A stretch of 64,000 nt of DNA, taken from NCBI GenBank assembly GCA_021777995.1, contig JAJYCW010000004.1, forward strand, positions 1 to 64,000. Reading direction: 5' to 3'. A program made the position numbers and the translations under genes. Positions 28,202-37,891 of the stretch are shown here, one piece after another (within the stretch, counting starts at the first letter, position 1; each line of letters begins with the position of its first letter). Below the pieces are notes generated by a model, which did no database searches, was not told the origin of the DNA, and saw only the letters and a program-made list of their open reading frames with translations. Source of the stretch: a bacterium (GTDB lineage Bacteria; Armatimonadota; Chthonomonadetes; Chthonomonadales; Chthonomonadaceae).

Positions 28202-28843
28202 TTAAGCTGCAAACAGATCGGATAACAGTTGGCCTTGCCTCGTACTGATCATCTCGAACCTTATCGCAAGTTCCCATAAATCACTGTCGGAAGCACGACG
28301 CCGTCTTGTCACACGTGCCGTAATACAGTCACGCGCCGCCGGTTGGTCGGCAGCTGATTCTTGTTGTGACGGCAATGATACTGCTATGACCTCACCAACT
28401 GCGAAGGCCGCAGCAGAAGTAAATCGCAACCCCCCTGCACCAAGTTCAGTACATATTGCAGGTACCCAACCTTTATCAGGCGCAGTACCGTCGTTTTTCG
28501 ATGCTACAGAAATTGGGAGGCTGCAATGCATTCGTGGCAATTTGCGGCGCTGGGCGGTTACGATATGCTGCCAACAACGAACCAGCAGGGTGCATCGTTG
28601 AGAGCTCGTAACACCCACCAGAGCAACACCGCCCTCCAATTCCGTCACGAACTCTCCATCCTCTACTCGCAGCCGGACAGTATCGCCCCACTGAGGAATA
28701 TAGTCGCCAACCAGCTGCACCATGGCAGTCCCGGCACATAGGCGAATTAACAGTGCACTGAAAAGTGTTCTAGAACCAGCCTTGGGGTTCTTAACGAGAA
28801 GTTGTGCCTCAACCGGACCTGTAACGGTAATAGAAGGGATCAT
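28202..28843 (-). CDS. PilZ-domain protein, degenerate second motif
   Basis: Cytosolic cyclic-di-GMP receptor-like protein (213 aa). An N-terminal YcgR-N-like beta domain (about 1-95) is followed by a PilZ domain. The arginine motif is present as RRKLPR (near residue 99), but the second motif, normally D/N-x-S-x-x-G, reads ELGAGG, so ligand binding may be altered. The start ATG overlaps the stop of the upstream PilZ gene (ATGA) and has AGGTG 6 bases upstream. It is the middle gene of the operon ending with the HD-GYP/GGDEF protein. Confidence 0.78.
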   Translation of the reverse strand: MIPSITVTGPVEAQLLVKNPKAGSRTLFSALLIRLCAGTAMVQLVGDYIPQWGDTVRLRVEDGEFVTELEGGVALVGVTSSQRCTLLVRCWQHIVTAQRRKLPRMHCSLPISVASKNDGTAPDKGWVPAICTELGAGGLRFTSAAAFAVGEVIAVSLPSQQESAADQPAARDCITARVTRRRRASDSDLWELAIRFEMISTRQGQLLSDLFAA

Positions 28844-29463
28844 GTTGGCACCTGCATTCTCGAGACATACTTCTGAATTTCCAGTTGATCGACCCTGGAA
28901 ACCTTCGTAAAGCGAATGGAAACCAGATAACGCCCTTGTGGTTCACCGGGTCTCTCCGGTGCCGCTGCGCTTCGAACAACAACCCCCTCTAACACAATTA
29001 GATGGTCGTCTTCAGCGCGAATTTCTAGCAGAAGGTTGACGCCAGAGCACAGAATATGATCCATCCGCATCCTTAACCCGCCAATACTCAAATCTACGGT
29101 GTTCGCGGATTGGCTGTCCCTTGCAAAACATCCCGGGGCATCTTCAATATTTGCTCCTAGGCAAAACCGCACAGGCAGGTACCCAGCCACGCGTGTAGAT
29201 CTGCGACGTTGAATGAGGCATGGCCGAGTGCGCTTGACAACAAACTGACCGGCTTTAGCCTTGAGTACGCGTGTATCCATTTGAAACAGGCCCTTGCTTT
29301 GAGCCAGCGTAAGGCTTACGGGAACACCCTCCGCAAACAGGTCGTCGGATCCAGGCGGAATGCAGATTAGCAAGTGGTCATCATCGGTCTGGCGTACTAC
29401 GCCTGTATACCTACACTGTTGACCCAGCACGTCAATTTCCAGCTTGTCTCCGGCTTCAAACAT
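28840..29463 (-). CDS. PilZ-domain cyclic-di-GMP receptor (YcgR-like)
   Basis: Cytosolic protein (207 aa) with an N-terminal YcgR-N-like domain and a canonical PilZ domain: RRRSTR near residue 86 and DLSIGG near residue 125. Both cyclic-di-GMP-binding motifs are intact, unlike in its neighbour. Family members change flagellar, pilus or polysaccharide output on ligand binding. It is the first gene of the three-gene cyclic-di-GMP operon, with AAGGAC upstream of its ATG. Confidence 0.85.
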   Translation of the reverse strand: MFEAGDKLEIDVLGQQCRYTGVVRQTDDDHLLICIPPGSDDLFAEGVPVSLTLAQSKGLFQMDTRVLKAKAGQFVVKRTRPCLIQRRRSTRVAGYLPVRFCLGANIEDAPGCFARDSQSANTVDLSIGGLRMRMDHILCSGVNLLLEIRAEDDHLIVLEGVVVRSAAAPERPGEPQGRYLVSIRFTKVSRVDQLEIQKYVSRMQVPT

Positions 29464-30027
29464 ACAGTTTTTGTCCTTGGCATCGTCGCAAATACCGGTC
29501 GGTTTATCTTGTTGTCCGGCTGGTTGCTGACGTACGAATAATCTTCGCTGCCTGCGCGTTCTGTAATTTGGTTCGAGCGATTATCGGCCTGATTTTTTGC
29601 TATATGTAGACTCACTGCAATTTTTGTTCAAGTTTATATGAACTTGGGGCGAAAAGGGGCTGTAGATGATGTTGCAATTATGGCGCGCGGCAGAACAACA
29701 CTGCCGCTGTGATGGAAAACAGCTCCCGCATGGCAGTCAATTCTTATTCTGCAGTCATGAATCGAAATTGATAACATAATGTATTGTTCATGAAATTAAG
29801 ATAACATTAACAGTTTTTGGTAAAGCAACAAGAACGGTCGCTTTTGAACGACCATAGCACCTCAACACCTCGAACATAATGCGACAAAAAGCAATACATG
29901 CGGCAGATATTATTAGAATGTGAGTACGAGAAGAATGCGCAATATTATGAACGTGACGTAAATATTAAGGTAATATTATTATGTGGATTTTTGACGCATA
30001 CATTCATCTAGAAGGAACCCTCCTCGA
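29464..30027. other. AT-rich divergent intergenic region
   Basis: About 560 bases separating the PilZ operon (minus) and the outer-membrane barrel gene (plus). It is markedly AT-rich, especially 29750-30000. It contains the inverted repeat at 29630-29647 and another, AATATTA/TAATATT, at 29961-29977. No gene or RNA is recognised. Confidence 0.6.
29630..29647 (-). promoter_or_regulatory. Palindromic site near the PilZ operon promoter
   Basis: CAAGTT (29630-29635) and AACTTG (29642-29647) form a perfect inverted repeat with a 6-base centre. On the minus strand it overlaps a possible -35 (TTGAAC, 29627-29632) about 165 bases upstream of the first PilZ gene. The matching -10 is poor, so both promoter and operator are tentative. 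Confidence 0.35.
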
Positions 30028-30792
30028 TTGAACTTTTTCTCTGGACATCGTCGTCTTTGTTTGTCAGCGATAAGTGCGGCTGCACTTATGGTTTCGGCGT
30101 TAACCTGTGCAGTAGCAGGCCCTCCTTTTACTACCGATAACCCACAACCAGTACCCACCGGTGAGTGGCAGATTTTTGTACTTGGAAGTGTGAACACGGG
30201 GCATGGCAGTTATGTAGCGCAGGTGCCCTACGTAGAAGCCGACTACGGCCGCAGCAAAAACCTGCAGTATCATCTGTCGATGCCGTTACTGTATAACTCT
30301 CCAAGAAGTGGTCATTCCTATTTTGGTCCCGGAGACTTTGACTTTGCGTTAAAATATAGGTTTGTTCAAGAGGACGCAAAGACGCCCATGGTTGGAATTT
30401 ATCCGCATATTAATCTTCCAACCGGAAACTACACAGAGGGCTTGGGTGCGGGGCATGTACAACTGTTTCTTCCTGTATGGCTGCAAAAGTCTGTGGGCAA
30501 ATGGAAATACAACGCAGGTGGTGGATACTTCCTTAACCCTGGCGAGAAGAACCGCGACTATTGGGTCTTTGGCGGCTTGGCTCAACACGATCTCAATAAT
30601 CACTTGACTGTGGGCGGTGAAGTTTTCTACAACTCAGCAACCAAAGTCGGGGCAAAAGAGCAGGTCGATTTTAGAATTGCGCTTGACTATCATAGAGACC
30701 CCAACCACCACCTTTTCGTCGCCCTGGGTCGTAGCATCATCGGCGACAATGACCTACTTGCCACTGCTGGAGTAATGTGGTACACGAAGTAG
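30028..30792 (+). CDS. Outer-membrane beta-barrel protein (Phenol_MetA_deg-like)
   Basis: Exported protein of 254 aa. A signal peptide (about 1-30, ending CAVAG) is followed by the family-typical start GPPFTTDNPQPVPTGEW and by alternating polar/aromatic strands to a terminal aromatic-ended strand (VMWYTK). This is the pattern of the 12-stranded porin-like family annotated as 'transporter' or MetA-pathway phenol degradation protein. No substrate can be named. The start is TTG, with a GAAGGAA ribosome site somewhat far (about 10 bases). It stands alone, so it is probably a single-gene transcript. Confidence 0.75.
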   Translation: MNFFSGHRRLCLSAISAAALMVSALTCAVAGPPFTTDNPQPVPTGEWQIFVLGSVNTGHGSYVAQVPYVEADYGRSKNLQYHLSMPLLYNSPRSGHSYFGPGDFDFALKYRFVQEDAKTPMVGIYPHINLPTGNYTEGLGAGHVQLFLPVWLQKSVGKWKYNAGGGYFLNPGEKNRDYWVFGGLAQHDLNNHLTVGGEVFYNSATKVGAKEQVDFRIALDYHRDPNHHLFVALGRSIIGDNDLLATAGVMWYTK

Positions 30793-31224
30793 AGATAGCC
30801 TGATTAAGTAATATATTGGCGAACCATCAGATTGTTGAATGGCATTCAGCCTATTAAGAACAATGATCTGGGGGGCATTTTGTGCCGTATTCACTTGAAA
30901 TGCTCCCCAATTGACCTGGTTCTTGCGAACTTAGCGCGGTCCTGGTCTGTTGCGCGCATGTTACGATTTGGATTAGCCCCCACCCTACCGTTATGTCTGT
31001 TTAGGCACTTTCCAATTCAGCTCCGCAAAATACCTCAAACCTCCTTTGCGCGACTGTTTTTATATTAGTTATTAGCCAATCCTATGGCAGCTGAAACCAA
31101 GTGCGCGAATCATTCCACAATAATTGACTAAAAGCGCATAATGACGGTATGATGAGAAACTTTAGAATTGTTACCCATCAGTTAGGATTCCAAACGCAAT
31201 TCAATATTTAGGCCAGAGTACCCC
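30793..31224. other. Leader region of sucA
   Basis: About 430 bases with no convincing gene; an open frame at 30832-31068 lacks a ribosome site. It ends with the promoter at 31124-31153. Confidence 0.5.
31124..31153 (+). promoter_or_regulatory. Putative sigma70 promoter of sucA-sucB
   Basis: -35 TTGACT (31124-31129), 18-base spacer, -10 TATGAT (31148-31153), about 70 bases before the sucA ATG. Confidence 0.55.
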
Positions 31225-34074
31225 ATGAGTGATATCCATCTCTTCCACAGTTCTAACCAGGCATTTATGCTGGAAATGTACCAGCAATATTTACAGGATC
31301 CAGAAAGCGTAGATCCGCAGTCGCGGGCATTTTTCGATGCCTACTCTGTCCAGCCGCCCCCGGCAGCGGGTGAAGCCGTTCCAGCAGGCAGCCTTTCTCA
31401 CAGCGTCTCAGCACCCTTAGACGCAGCGATAGGAGCGGTTAGGTTAGCGCGCTTTATACGGCTGCGCGGCCACCTTGAAGCCAATATAAACCCGCTTGCA
31501 ACAACCCAACCCCACAGTGCAGAGCTAGATATCAGCACGCATGGTCTAACGTCCGAGACACTCGCGATGCTTCCTGGGCGAATAATAGGTGGCCCGTTGG
31601 CGTCCAACGCCTCCAGTGCACTAGAAGCGATCGCGCTGCTCCGCCAGGCGTACTCCGGGACTACTGGCTATGAGGATGAGCATATCCAGGACGCCCGCGA
31701 GCGTTACTGGCTTCGCGAAGCCTCAGAGAGCGGTCGTTTTCTGCAGGGGTTTGATCCCGCCCGCAAACGCGATCTGCTCATGCGACTTACGGAAGTGGAT
31801 ATCTTCGAGGACTTCCTTCAGAAGAATTTTCAGGGGGAAAAGCGCTTTAGCCTGGAAGGATGCGATGCACTTGTACCGGTCTTAGACGAAATTGTTCGGC
31901 TCGCAGCAGAGGACAGGTGCCACGAAGTTGTAATGGGGATGGCCCATCGCGGACGTCTGAACGTTCTTGCACACGTACTAGGCAAACCCTATGCAACGCT
32001 CCTCAAAGAGTTCAAGAAAAACCTTGCGGCTGCTACTACATCGGTGTCGGGTTGGGATGCCGATGGATGGTCGGGGGATGTAAAATACCACCTTGGATAC
32101 CAGCGTGCCTTCCGTGAGGCCGGCGTAGCAGAGATGCCCATCACTCTGGTACCAAACCCAAGCCACCTTGAATTTGTGAATCCGGTTGTCGAGGGCCATG
32201 CGCGTGCAGCTCAGGAGCGGCGAAGTCGAGCTGGCGAACCACTACAGGATACGCATCTCGCACTACCGGTAGTCATTCACGGAGATGCGGCCTTTCCCGG
32301 CCAGGGTATCGTTGCGGAGACCCTCAACTTATCCAGGCTACCTGGTTACCGGACGGGCGGCACGATTCACATTATTGTTAATAACCAGATTGGGTTCACA
32401 ACACTTCCGCACGACGGCAGGTCGACACTCTATGCTAGTGACCTTGCTAAGGGATTTGAAATTCCAATCGTTCACGTAAACGCCGACGACCCCATTGCAT
32501 GTGTGGGTGCTGCTCGTATGGCATTTGCGTATCGCCAGCAGTTCGGAAAAGATTTCCTCATAGATCTTGTGGGCTACCGGCGTTACGGCCATAACGAGGG
32601 GGACGAACCCCGTACCACGCAACCGCGAATGTATACGCGCATTGACAGCCATCCCCGCCCACGCGAAATTTGGGCACGCGAGCTGGAAAAGCAAGGACTG
32701 GTTTCGCGTGATGAGGCATTGGAGATGGCGAATCAGGTTCGAACCCGTATGCGCGGCGCGCTGGACGCGGCTTCACAACCGGACGATCAGGACCATTCAA
32801 ACGGATCTGGTAATAGCCCGACTGCACCAAGCACCGCGGTATCGCCAAAAGTATTGACTGAGTTGAACGAGGCGCTGCTCTCCAGGCCCTCAAACTTTAC
32901 CTTCCAGCAGGATACCGAACGGCGATTCTACATGCCCCGCAGAGAGGCAATCAATCAGCCAGGTGGTATTTTATGGGCTCATGCAGAGTCGCTTGCATTG
33001 GCTGCCATCCTAAGCGAGGGCATACCGATTCGGCTGAGCGGTCAAGATGTTGAGCGGGGTACATTTGATCAACGTAGATTGGTACTGCACGATATTGAGA
33101 ATGGTGCAAGGTACGTTCCGCTGCAGCACCTGCCGCAAGCTCGAGCATCCTTTGCCGTGTACAACAGTCCGTTGTCTGAAAACGCTGCATTAGGCTTCGA
33201 ATACGGATACAGCATTCATGCGCCCAGCGTACTCACCATTTGGGAGGCGCAATTTGGCGACTTCTCAAATGGCGCACAGGTGATCATCGACCAGTTCATC
33301 GCCTCCGGCCGCGCCAAGTGGAGGCAGACGCCCTCCCTCGTTCTTCTGTTGCCACACGGCTACGAGGGCCAGGGCCCAGATCACTCTAGCGCACGTATTG
33401 AACGGTACCTGCAGCTGGCGGCAGAAGACAACCTTCGAGTTGCCAACTGCACCACGGCAGCACAATATTTCCACTTGCTTCGGCACCAGGCGGCGCTGCT
33501 AGAAACTGCCCCTCGTCCGCTCATCATATTCACACCAAAGAGCCTGCTGCGAGATAAGAACGCTGCGTGCTCCCTTTCAGACCTAAGCGAGGGTAGCTTC
33601 CAGCCGGTTCTTGGTGACCCTGCCAGCGAAGCCCATGCGGAAAGCGTCACGCGCGTAGTGATCTGCTCGGGCAAGGTGTATGTTAACCTTCGGTATAAGG
33701 GGGCGCAGCCGCGTGAAGAGCTTAGCAACGAAGAACGAATTGCAGTACTCAGGCTTGAGCAACTATATCCGTTCCCACAGCAGCAGTTGGCAGCAAAGCT
33801 TGCAGCCTACCCCAATCTCAAGGAGATAGTGTGGTTGCAGGAAGAACCCAGGAACATGGGCGCCTGGTCCTACTGCGAGCCTCACCTTCGTGAAATTGCA
33901 CGCAGCCTGGAGTGGAACGGAACCATTCTATATCGAGGTAGGGATGCTGCGGCAAGCACAGCAGAAGGCTTTAGCCCTCGTCACCGCGCCGAACAGGAAC
34001 GCCTCATTACGTCCGTACTTGCGGACGTACCTTCGGCGCAACCTTCACGCAAACCTGTGAAAACATCCCGCTAG
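31225..34074 (+). CDS. sucA: 2-oxoglutarate dehydrogenase E1 component
   Basis: Thiamine-diphosphate enzyme of the TCA cycle that decarboxylates 2-oxoglutarate and passes the succinyl group to the E2 lipoyl arm. The 949-aa length matches SucA/OdhA. The N-terminal E2-docking segment (FMLEMYQQYLQDPESVDP) is present. So are the ThDP/Mg region (GDAAFPGQGIVAETLN, then IIVNNQIGFTT), VMGMAHRGRLNVLAH, LIDLVGYRRYGHNEGDEP and the transketolase-like half (FSNGAQVIIDQFI; LLPHGYEGQGPDHSSARIE). No lipoyl acyltransferase is fused to it, so it depends on the sucB gene 83 bases downstream. E3 is not in the window. Confidence 0.96.
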   Translation: MSDIHLFHSSNQAFMLEMYQQYLQDPESVDPQSRAFFDAYSVQPPPAAGEAVPAGSLSHSVSAPLDAAIGAVRLARFIRLRGHLEANINPLATTQPHSAELDISTHGLTSETLAMLPGRIIGGPLASNASSALEAIALLRQAYSGTTGYEDEHIQDARERYWLREASESGRFLQGFDPARKRDLLMRLTEVDIFEDFLQKNFQGEKRFSLEGCDALVPVLDEIVRLAAEDRCHEVVMGMAHRGRLNVLAHVLGKPYATLLKEFKKNLAAATTSVSGWDADGWSGDVKYHLGYQRAFREAGVAEMPITLVPNPSHLEFVNPVVEGHARAAQERRSRAGEPLQDTHLALPVVIHGDAAFPGQGIVAETLNLSRLPGYRTGGTIHIIVNNQIGFTTLPHDGRSTLYASDLAKGFEIPIVHVNADDPIACVGAARMAFAYRQQFGKDFLIDLVGYRRYGHNEGDEPRTTQPRMYTRIDSHPRPREIWARELEKQGLVSRDEALEMANQVRTRMRGALDAASQPDDQDHSNGSGNSPTAPSTAVSPKVLTELNEALLSRPSNFTFQQDTERRFYMPRREAINQPGGILWAHAESLALAAILSEGIPIRLSGQDVERGTFDQRRLVLHDIENGARYVPLQHLPQARASFAVYNSPLSENAALGFEYGYSIHAPSVLTIWEAQFGDFSNGAQVIIDQFIASGRAKWRQTPSLVLLLPHGYEGQGPDHSSARIERYLQLAAEDNLRVANCTTAAQYFHLLRHQAALLETAPRPLIIFTPKSLLRDKNAACSLSDLSEGSFQPVLGDPASEAHAESVTRVVICSGKVYVNLRYKGAQPREELSNEERIAVLRLEQLYPFPQQQLAAKLAAYPNLKEIVWLQEEPRNMGAWSYCEPHLREIARSLEWNGTILYRGRDAAASTAEGFSPRHRAEQERLITSVLADVPSAQPSRKPVKTSR

Positions 34075-34110
34075 TTTTGGGTCATACTTACAATTGTCAG
34101 CAGGCAATGT

Positions 34111-34126
34111 TACGCATAATTGCGTA
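34111..34126 (+). other. Small inverted repeat between sucA and sucB
   Basis: TACGCA (34111-34116) and TGCGTA (34121-34126) with a 4-base loop, 36 bases after the sucA stop. It could be a processing hairpin in the sucAB message. Confidence 0.35.
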
Positions 34127-34157
34127 GCAGCCGTAAAAAGGGGAGCATCGCTTTACC

Positions 34158-35399
34158 ATGGCAGTAGAGATACGCGTACCGCAGCTCGCAGAATCGGTAG
34201 TGGAAGCTACCGTAGGTAAATGGTTTAAAGCACCAGGTGAGTCGGTGCAGCAGGATGAGGTCATTACCGAACTGGCGACTGACAAAGTGAATGTGGAAGT
34301 GTTTGCGCCAGTAGCGGGAATTCTAGCCAGCATTACACACCCAGAGGGCGACGTGGTTGGCCCCAACGAATTGTTGGCTACCCTAACGGTGCTAGAGAAT
34401 GCTGAAACGAATGTAAAGGCAGCAACTGTGGCTTCGCCTGAGCCGCCACCCAGTACCGCTGCAGTGGAAGTTCATAAGCCAGTCGCTACCCCAGTTGCCG
34501 AGAAGATGGCAGCAGCAAGCGGCGTTAATATCGATCAGATAAGGGGCAGCGGGCCAAACGGCAAAGTCACCATCGAAGACGTACGCCAACACGTGGCTGC
34601 GCCCACACCCTTGCCAACAACACCTGCAGTTACGGAGCGACAAGCTCCGCCCCAGCCCGCGCTTCAGCCAATCGCTGCGTTGCTGTCGACTTCACTAAAT
34701 CGACGCGAGGAACGAGAGCCGCTATCGAGACTGCGCCTCACTATTATCCGCAACCTGAAGCAATCCGAATCTGATGCGGTACGTCTCACCACTTTCAACG
34801 AAGTGGACATGACCGCCATTATGGAACTGCGCAAACGCCGACGAGATGCATTTAAGGAGAAACACGGCGTTAATTTGGGCTTCATGTCATTTTTCACGCG
34901 AGCATCCGTGGGGGCTCTCAAGGCGTTTCCATACCTCAACTCTGAAATCCAGGGAAATGACGTCATCAAGAAGTTCTTCTATGATATCGGTATTGCCGTA
35001 GGAACCGACAAAGGGCTCATGGTTCCCGTTCTCCGTGACGCAGACAGAAAGTCGTTTGCCGAGATTGAGTTAGGGATTGGCGACCTAGCGCGCCGCGCGA
35101 GAGAGGGCAAGATTGCACTGCCCGAGCTGCTAGGTGGAACATTCACAATAACGAATGGTGGCACCTACGGATCGCTAATGTCTACGCCAATACTGAATTC
35201 TCCCCAAACGGCTATCCTTGGCATGCATAAGATACAGGATCGTCCGATGGCAGTAAACGGGGAAGTAGTCATTCGACCCATGATGTACCTTGCGCTCTCA
35301 TATGACCATCGCATAGTGGACGGAAGCGATGCGGTGCGCTTCCTGGTCAGGATCAAGGAGTTGCTGGAGGATCCGGAGGCGCTACTTTTAGAGGTGTAG
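34158..35399 (+). CDS. sucB: Dihydrolipoyllysine-residue succinyltransferase (E2 of 2-oxoglutarate dehydrogenase)
   Basis: Core acyltransferase of the 2-oxoglutarate dehydrogenase complex (413 aa). One N-terminal lipoyl domain has Lys43 in [13 protein letters not shown] linker follows, then an E3-binding domain (about 115-150, [15 protein letters not shown]), a second Pro/Ala linker and the catalytic domain from about 190. The catalytic His384 and Asp388 lie in SYDHRIVDG. Length and order match SucB. It follows sucA closely and is closed by a strong terminator. Confidence 0.95.
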   Translation: MAVEIRVPQLAESVVEATVGKWFKAPGESVQQDEVITELATDKVNVEVFAPVAGILASITHPEGDVVGPNELLATLTVLENAETNVKAATVASPEPPPSTAAVEVHKPVATPVAEKMAAASGVNIDQIRGSGPNGKVTIEDVRQHVAAPTPLPTTPAVTERQAPPQPALQPIAALLSTSLNRREEREPLSRLRLTIIRNLKQSESDAVRLTTFNEVDMTAIMELRKRRRDAFKEKHGVNLGFMSFFTRASVGALKAFPYLNSEIQGNDVIKKFFYDIGIAVGTDKGLMVPVLRDADRKSFAEIELGIGDLARRAREGKIALPELLGGTFTITNGGTYGSLMSTPILNSPQTAILGMHKIQDRPMAVNGEVVIRPMMYLALSYDHRIVDGSDAVRFLVRIKELLEDPEALLLEV

Positions 35400-35818
35400 C
35401 CTACTGCCGTTGTTTGCAGTTTCTTGGCGGGAACGATCCACTTGGGGGTCGTTCCCGCCTTCTGTTTTAAGTGTAGCTACGAATTTTGCCAATGCATCTG
35501 TTAGGTGGAATGCAGTCGGTTCCGGGTTCCATTTCGGCTTGCCTCGCACACCCGCAAGGGTGGGTCAGGTTCTCGTGTTACGTAAGATTCCTTAGAAATC
35601 CCTCTGCCAGGCCTCCGTCTGTGCACCATAGCTGTACCAGAAAATCATAATAAACCCTCTATGCCTAATGTGATGTGAGCCAATTGGAGACAGATGCTCT
35701 AAACATGCAAGATTGCTTAAATATCAGCTTTAACTTTGATACCTAAGGGCGAAAACCAATAGGAATTTTGATGGTGAAGGTCGAATATTAAACCATTAAA
35801 ATATCCTGGAGTTTCGAA
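35400..35818. other. Intergenic region sucB / DUF6785-type gene
   Basis: Holds the sucB terminator (35426-35469). A small CACCC-GCAA-GGGTG hairpin lies near 35548 with a GNRA-type loop. The remainder presumably carries the promoter of the next gene; no conserved riboswitch was recognised. Confidence 0.5.
35426..35469 (+). terminator. Intrinsic terminator of sucAB
   Basis: GGCGGGAACGA (35426-35436) pairs perfectly with TCGTTCCCGCC (35449-35459), with further pairing inside. It is followed by TTCTGTTTTAA, 27 bases after the sucB stop. Confidence 0.88.
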
Positions 35819-37807
35819 ATGTCTGTTCCAAATTTGCCGTCGGACGACGAGGGCAAGACGCCGACCCGTCCTGGTGCAACTTGGATTAGCTGGCGAGTAA
35901 TGATCCTTGCGTTCCTCATCGCTCCCTTGACGGCTTACTGGACGAGTGATCAGGTGGTTGACGTGATCTTCTCACTCATGATACCGCCCGTAGTCATGAC
36001 ATTCCTGGTTGTACTGGCAAACCTCGTGATAAGGCGTTACGCACCCAAGTATGCTTTGCGAGAGGAAGAGCTAGTTATCTTTTACGGCATGCAGACAGTT
36101 ATAGGAGCCATTGGTGCGGAATGGATGAACACCATTAACCCGCAGATATACTCCTATGCGCTGTACGGTGCCAATAACACCACCTACACCAATAAGATGC
36201 TGCCGTACCTTAGCAAGTGGCTTGTGATTCCGATGAAGGATGCGCCAAAGTTCAAAGATTTTAAAATTGGCGGCTTCGGGTTACATTACACGCTGATTCA
36301 CTTGCACCTGTGGGGCCGGTATATCGTCGGCTGGACTGTGATTGTTACCATCATCTGCTTTGCCATGCTGTGTATCAACAGTCTCATGCGAGATGAATGG
36401 ACTTCGCGCGAGAAGCTCTCCTTCCCCATTATTCAGCTGCCTATGGCACTGGTACAGGCCGGCGCTGGCAAACTACCACTATGGCGCAACAAATATTTTG
36501 TGGGTGCCTTTGTCGTAATGTTCGCTATCGATATGATCAACGGATTTCACTACCTCTACCCGAGTATTCCGTTGATCCAGGTGCGATTTTTAGGCGACCT
36601 CTCCACTTACTTTCCCAATCCGCCATTTAACGCTATAGGATGGACGCCCATTGGTATTTTCCCCTATATGGCAGTTATCGGCTTTTTCATGCCTACGGAC
36701 CTTCTGTTCTCGTGCATCTTTTTCTTCTTTTTCCGCAAAATTGAACAGGTTGCAACCTATTCGATGGGTTTTACCGACAGTGCAGGCGTTTTCGGGGGCG
36801 GTGGACTGGTTCCCAGTGCGCCCTACTTCAGTGAGCAGTCGTGGGGCGCATTTATCGCACTCTTCGTATCCGCCGCGTATGTAGCGCGAGGCTACCTTAA
36901 AGAGGTCTGGCAACAGATCGTACATGGCCATCCCGAAGGGGACACTGGCGTTCCGCATCGCGTTGCATTCATTGGTCTCGTCATTAGCATGATTCTGTTT
37001 TGTGTAGTCGCTACAGCCTTACGTGTACCGCTATGGATCACTGCGGTAAGCATGGTGCTGTTCCTCATATTCTCCACTGCCCTCACCAGGCTAAGAGCGC
37101 AGATTGGTGCTCCGTCGCATGAGATGGCATTTATGGGCCCAAATCAGATGATTGTTGATTTTGCGGGCACGCAAAACCTCAGTCAGTCCGCCGTTCCACG
37201 AATGGTGAGCACATTCTTCTTTATGAATAGGATTCATCGCACAGATCCTATGCCTCACCAGCTAGAGGCGATGAAGATGGGTGAAACGGCACGCATTAAC
37301 CAGAAGGCCCTCTTTTTCGCCATCCTGCTAGCTACCATCGCTGGAAGCTTCCTGGGCCACTTCATGCACATATTGCAAGGTTATCACTACGGAGCTGGCG
37401 ACGGTGGCGGGGATATGTCAGGCGTCGTGGATACTCTGACGAGCAGGCATCAGCCACCAAACATCACCGCGATACTATTTGTAGTCATAGGCTTTGCAGT
37501 GGTAATGCTCCTAGATACCATTCGATTCCAGGCGCCTGGCTTTCCACTGCACCCCATGGGTTTTGCACTCGCCATGAACTTTGGTTTAGATTACTTCTGG
37601 TTTGGCCTGCTCATTGTCTACATAATTAAGTTGCTTGTAGAGCGCTACCAAGGACTTAAGGGACACCACATGCTTCACCAAATCGCTCTAGGCATCATCC
37701 TGGCCGAGTATTCCGCCGAGGCCATATGGGCCCTTTACTCAATGACCCATCATAATATGGCCACCTATAGCATATCTATCAACGGTAGGCTAGGCTGGAA
37801 CCAGTGA
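35819..37807 (+). CDS. Large polytopic membrane protein, DUF6785/DUF6784-like
   Basis: Inner-membrane protein (662 aa) with about 14 hydrophobic helices. Diagnostic-looking features are the N-terminal VMILAFLIAPLTAYW, the EEELVIFYGMQTVIGAIGAEW segment near residue 80, the polar loop WTSREKLSFPIIQLPMALV near 195 and the C-terminal PLHPMGFALAMNFGLDYFWF. This pattern fits the DUF6785 (N-terminal) plus DUF6784 (C-terminal) proteins common in Armatimonadota and Planctomycetes. They distantly resemble oligopeptide-transporter-like folds, but no function is established. CTGGAG lies 8 bases before the ATG. It stands alone and ends at a terminator. Confidence 0.75.
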   Translation: MSVPNLPSDDEGKTPTRPGATWISWRVMILAFLIAPLTAYWTSDQVVDVIFSLMIPPVVMTFLVVLANLVIRRYAPKYALREEELVIFYGMQTVIGAIGAEWMNTINPQIYSYALYGANNTTYTNKMLPYLSKWLVIPMKDAPKFKDFKIGGFGLHYTLIHLHLWGRYIVGWTVIVTIICFAMLCINSLMRDEWTSREKLSFPIIQLPMALVQAGAGKLPLWRNKYFVGAFVVMFAIDMINGFHYLYPSIPLIQVRFLGDLSTYFPNPPFNAIGWTPIGIFPYMAVIGFFMPTDLLFSCIFFFFFRKIEQVATYSMGFTDSAGVFGGGGLVPSAPYFSEQSWGAFIALFVSAAYVARGYLKEVWQQIVHGHPEGDTGVPHRVAFIGLVISMILFCVVATALRVPLWITAVSMVLFLIFSTALTRLRAQIGAPSHEMAFMGPNQMIVDFAGTQNLSQSAVPRMVSTFFFMNRIHRTDPMPHQLEAMKMGETARINQKALFFAILLATIAGSFLGHFMHILQGYHYGAGDGGGDMSGVVDTLTSRHQPPNITAILFVVIGFAVVMLLDTIRFQAPGFPLHPMGFALAMNFGLDYFWFGLLIVYIIKLLVERYQGLKGHHMLHQIALGIILAEYSAEAIWALYSMTHHNMATYSISINGRLGWNQ

Positions 37808-37812
37808 GAATG

Positions 37813-37856
37813 AAAACGCCCTGCAGAACTCACATTCTGTAGGGCGTAGTTTCCAG
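37813..37856. terminator. Bidirectional terminator
   Basis: ACGCCCTGCAGAA (37816-37828) pairs with TTCTGTAGGGCGT (37835-37847), 13 bp with one G-T pair and a 6-base loop. It lies between converging genes and is flanked by short T-runs on both strands. Confidence 0.8.
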
Positions 37857-37891
37857 TTTAACCGGCTTTGAGATTACTGCTTATCTAAAGG

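Noticed and set aside
30832-31068. 78-codon frame upstream of sucA
   Set aside because: TTG start without ribosome site; the sequence looks like a leader.
32741-32760. GGTTCGAACCC, resembling a tRNA T-arm
   Set aside because: Lies inside the conserved sucA coding frame with no acceptor or anticodon arms around it.
35548-35561. GNRA-loop hairpin as part of a riboswitch
   Set aside because: Only 5 bp and no known riboswitch core around it.
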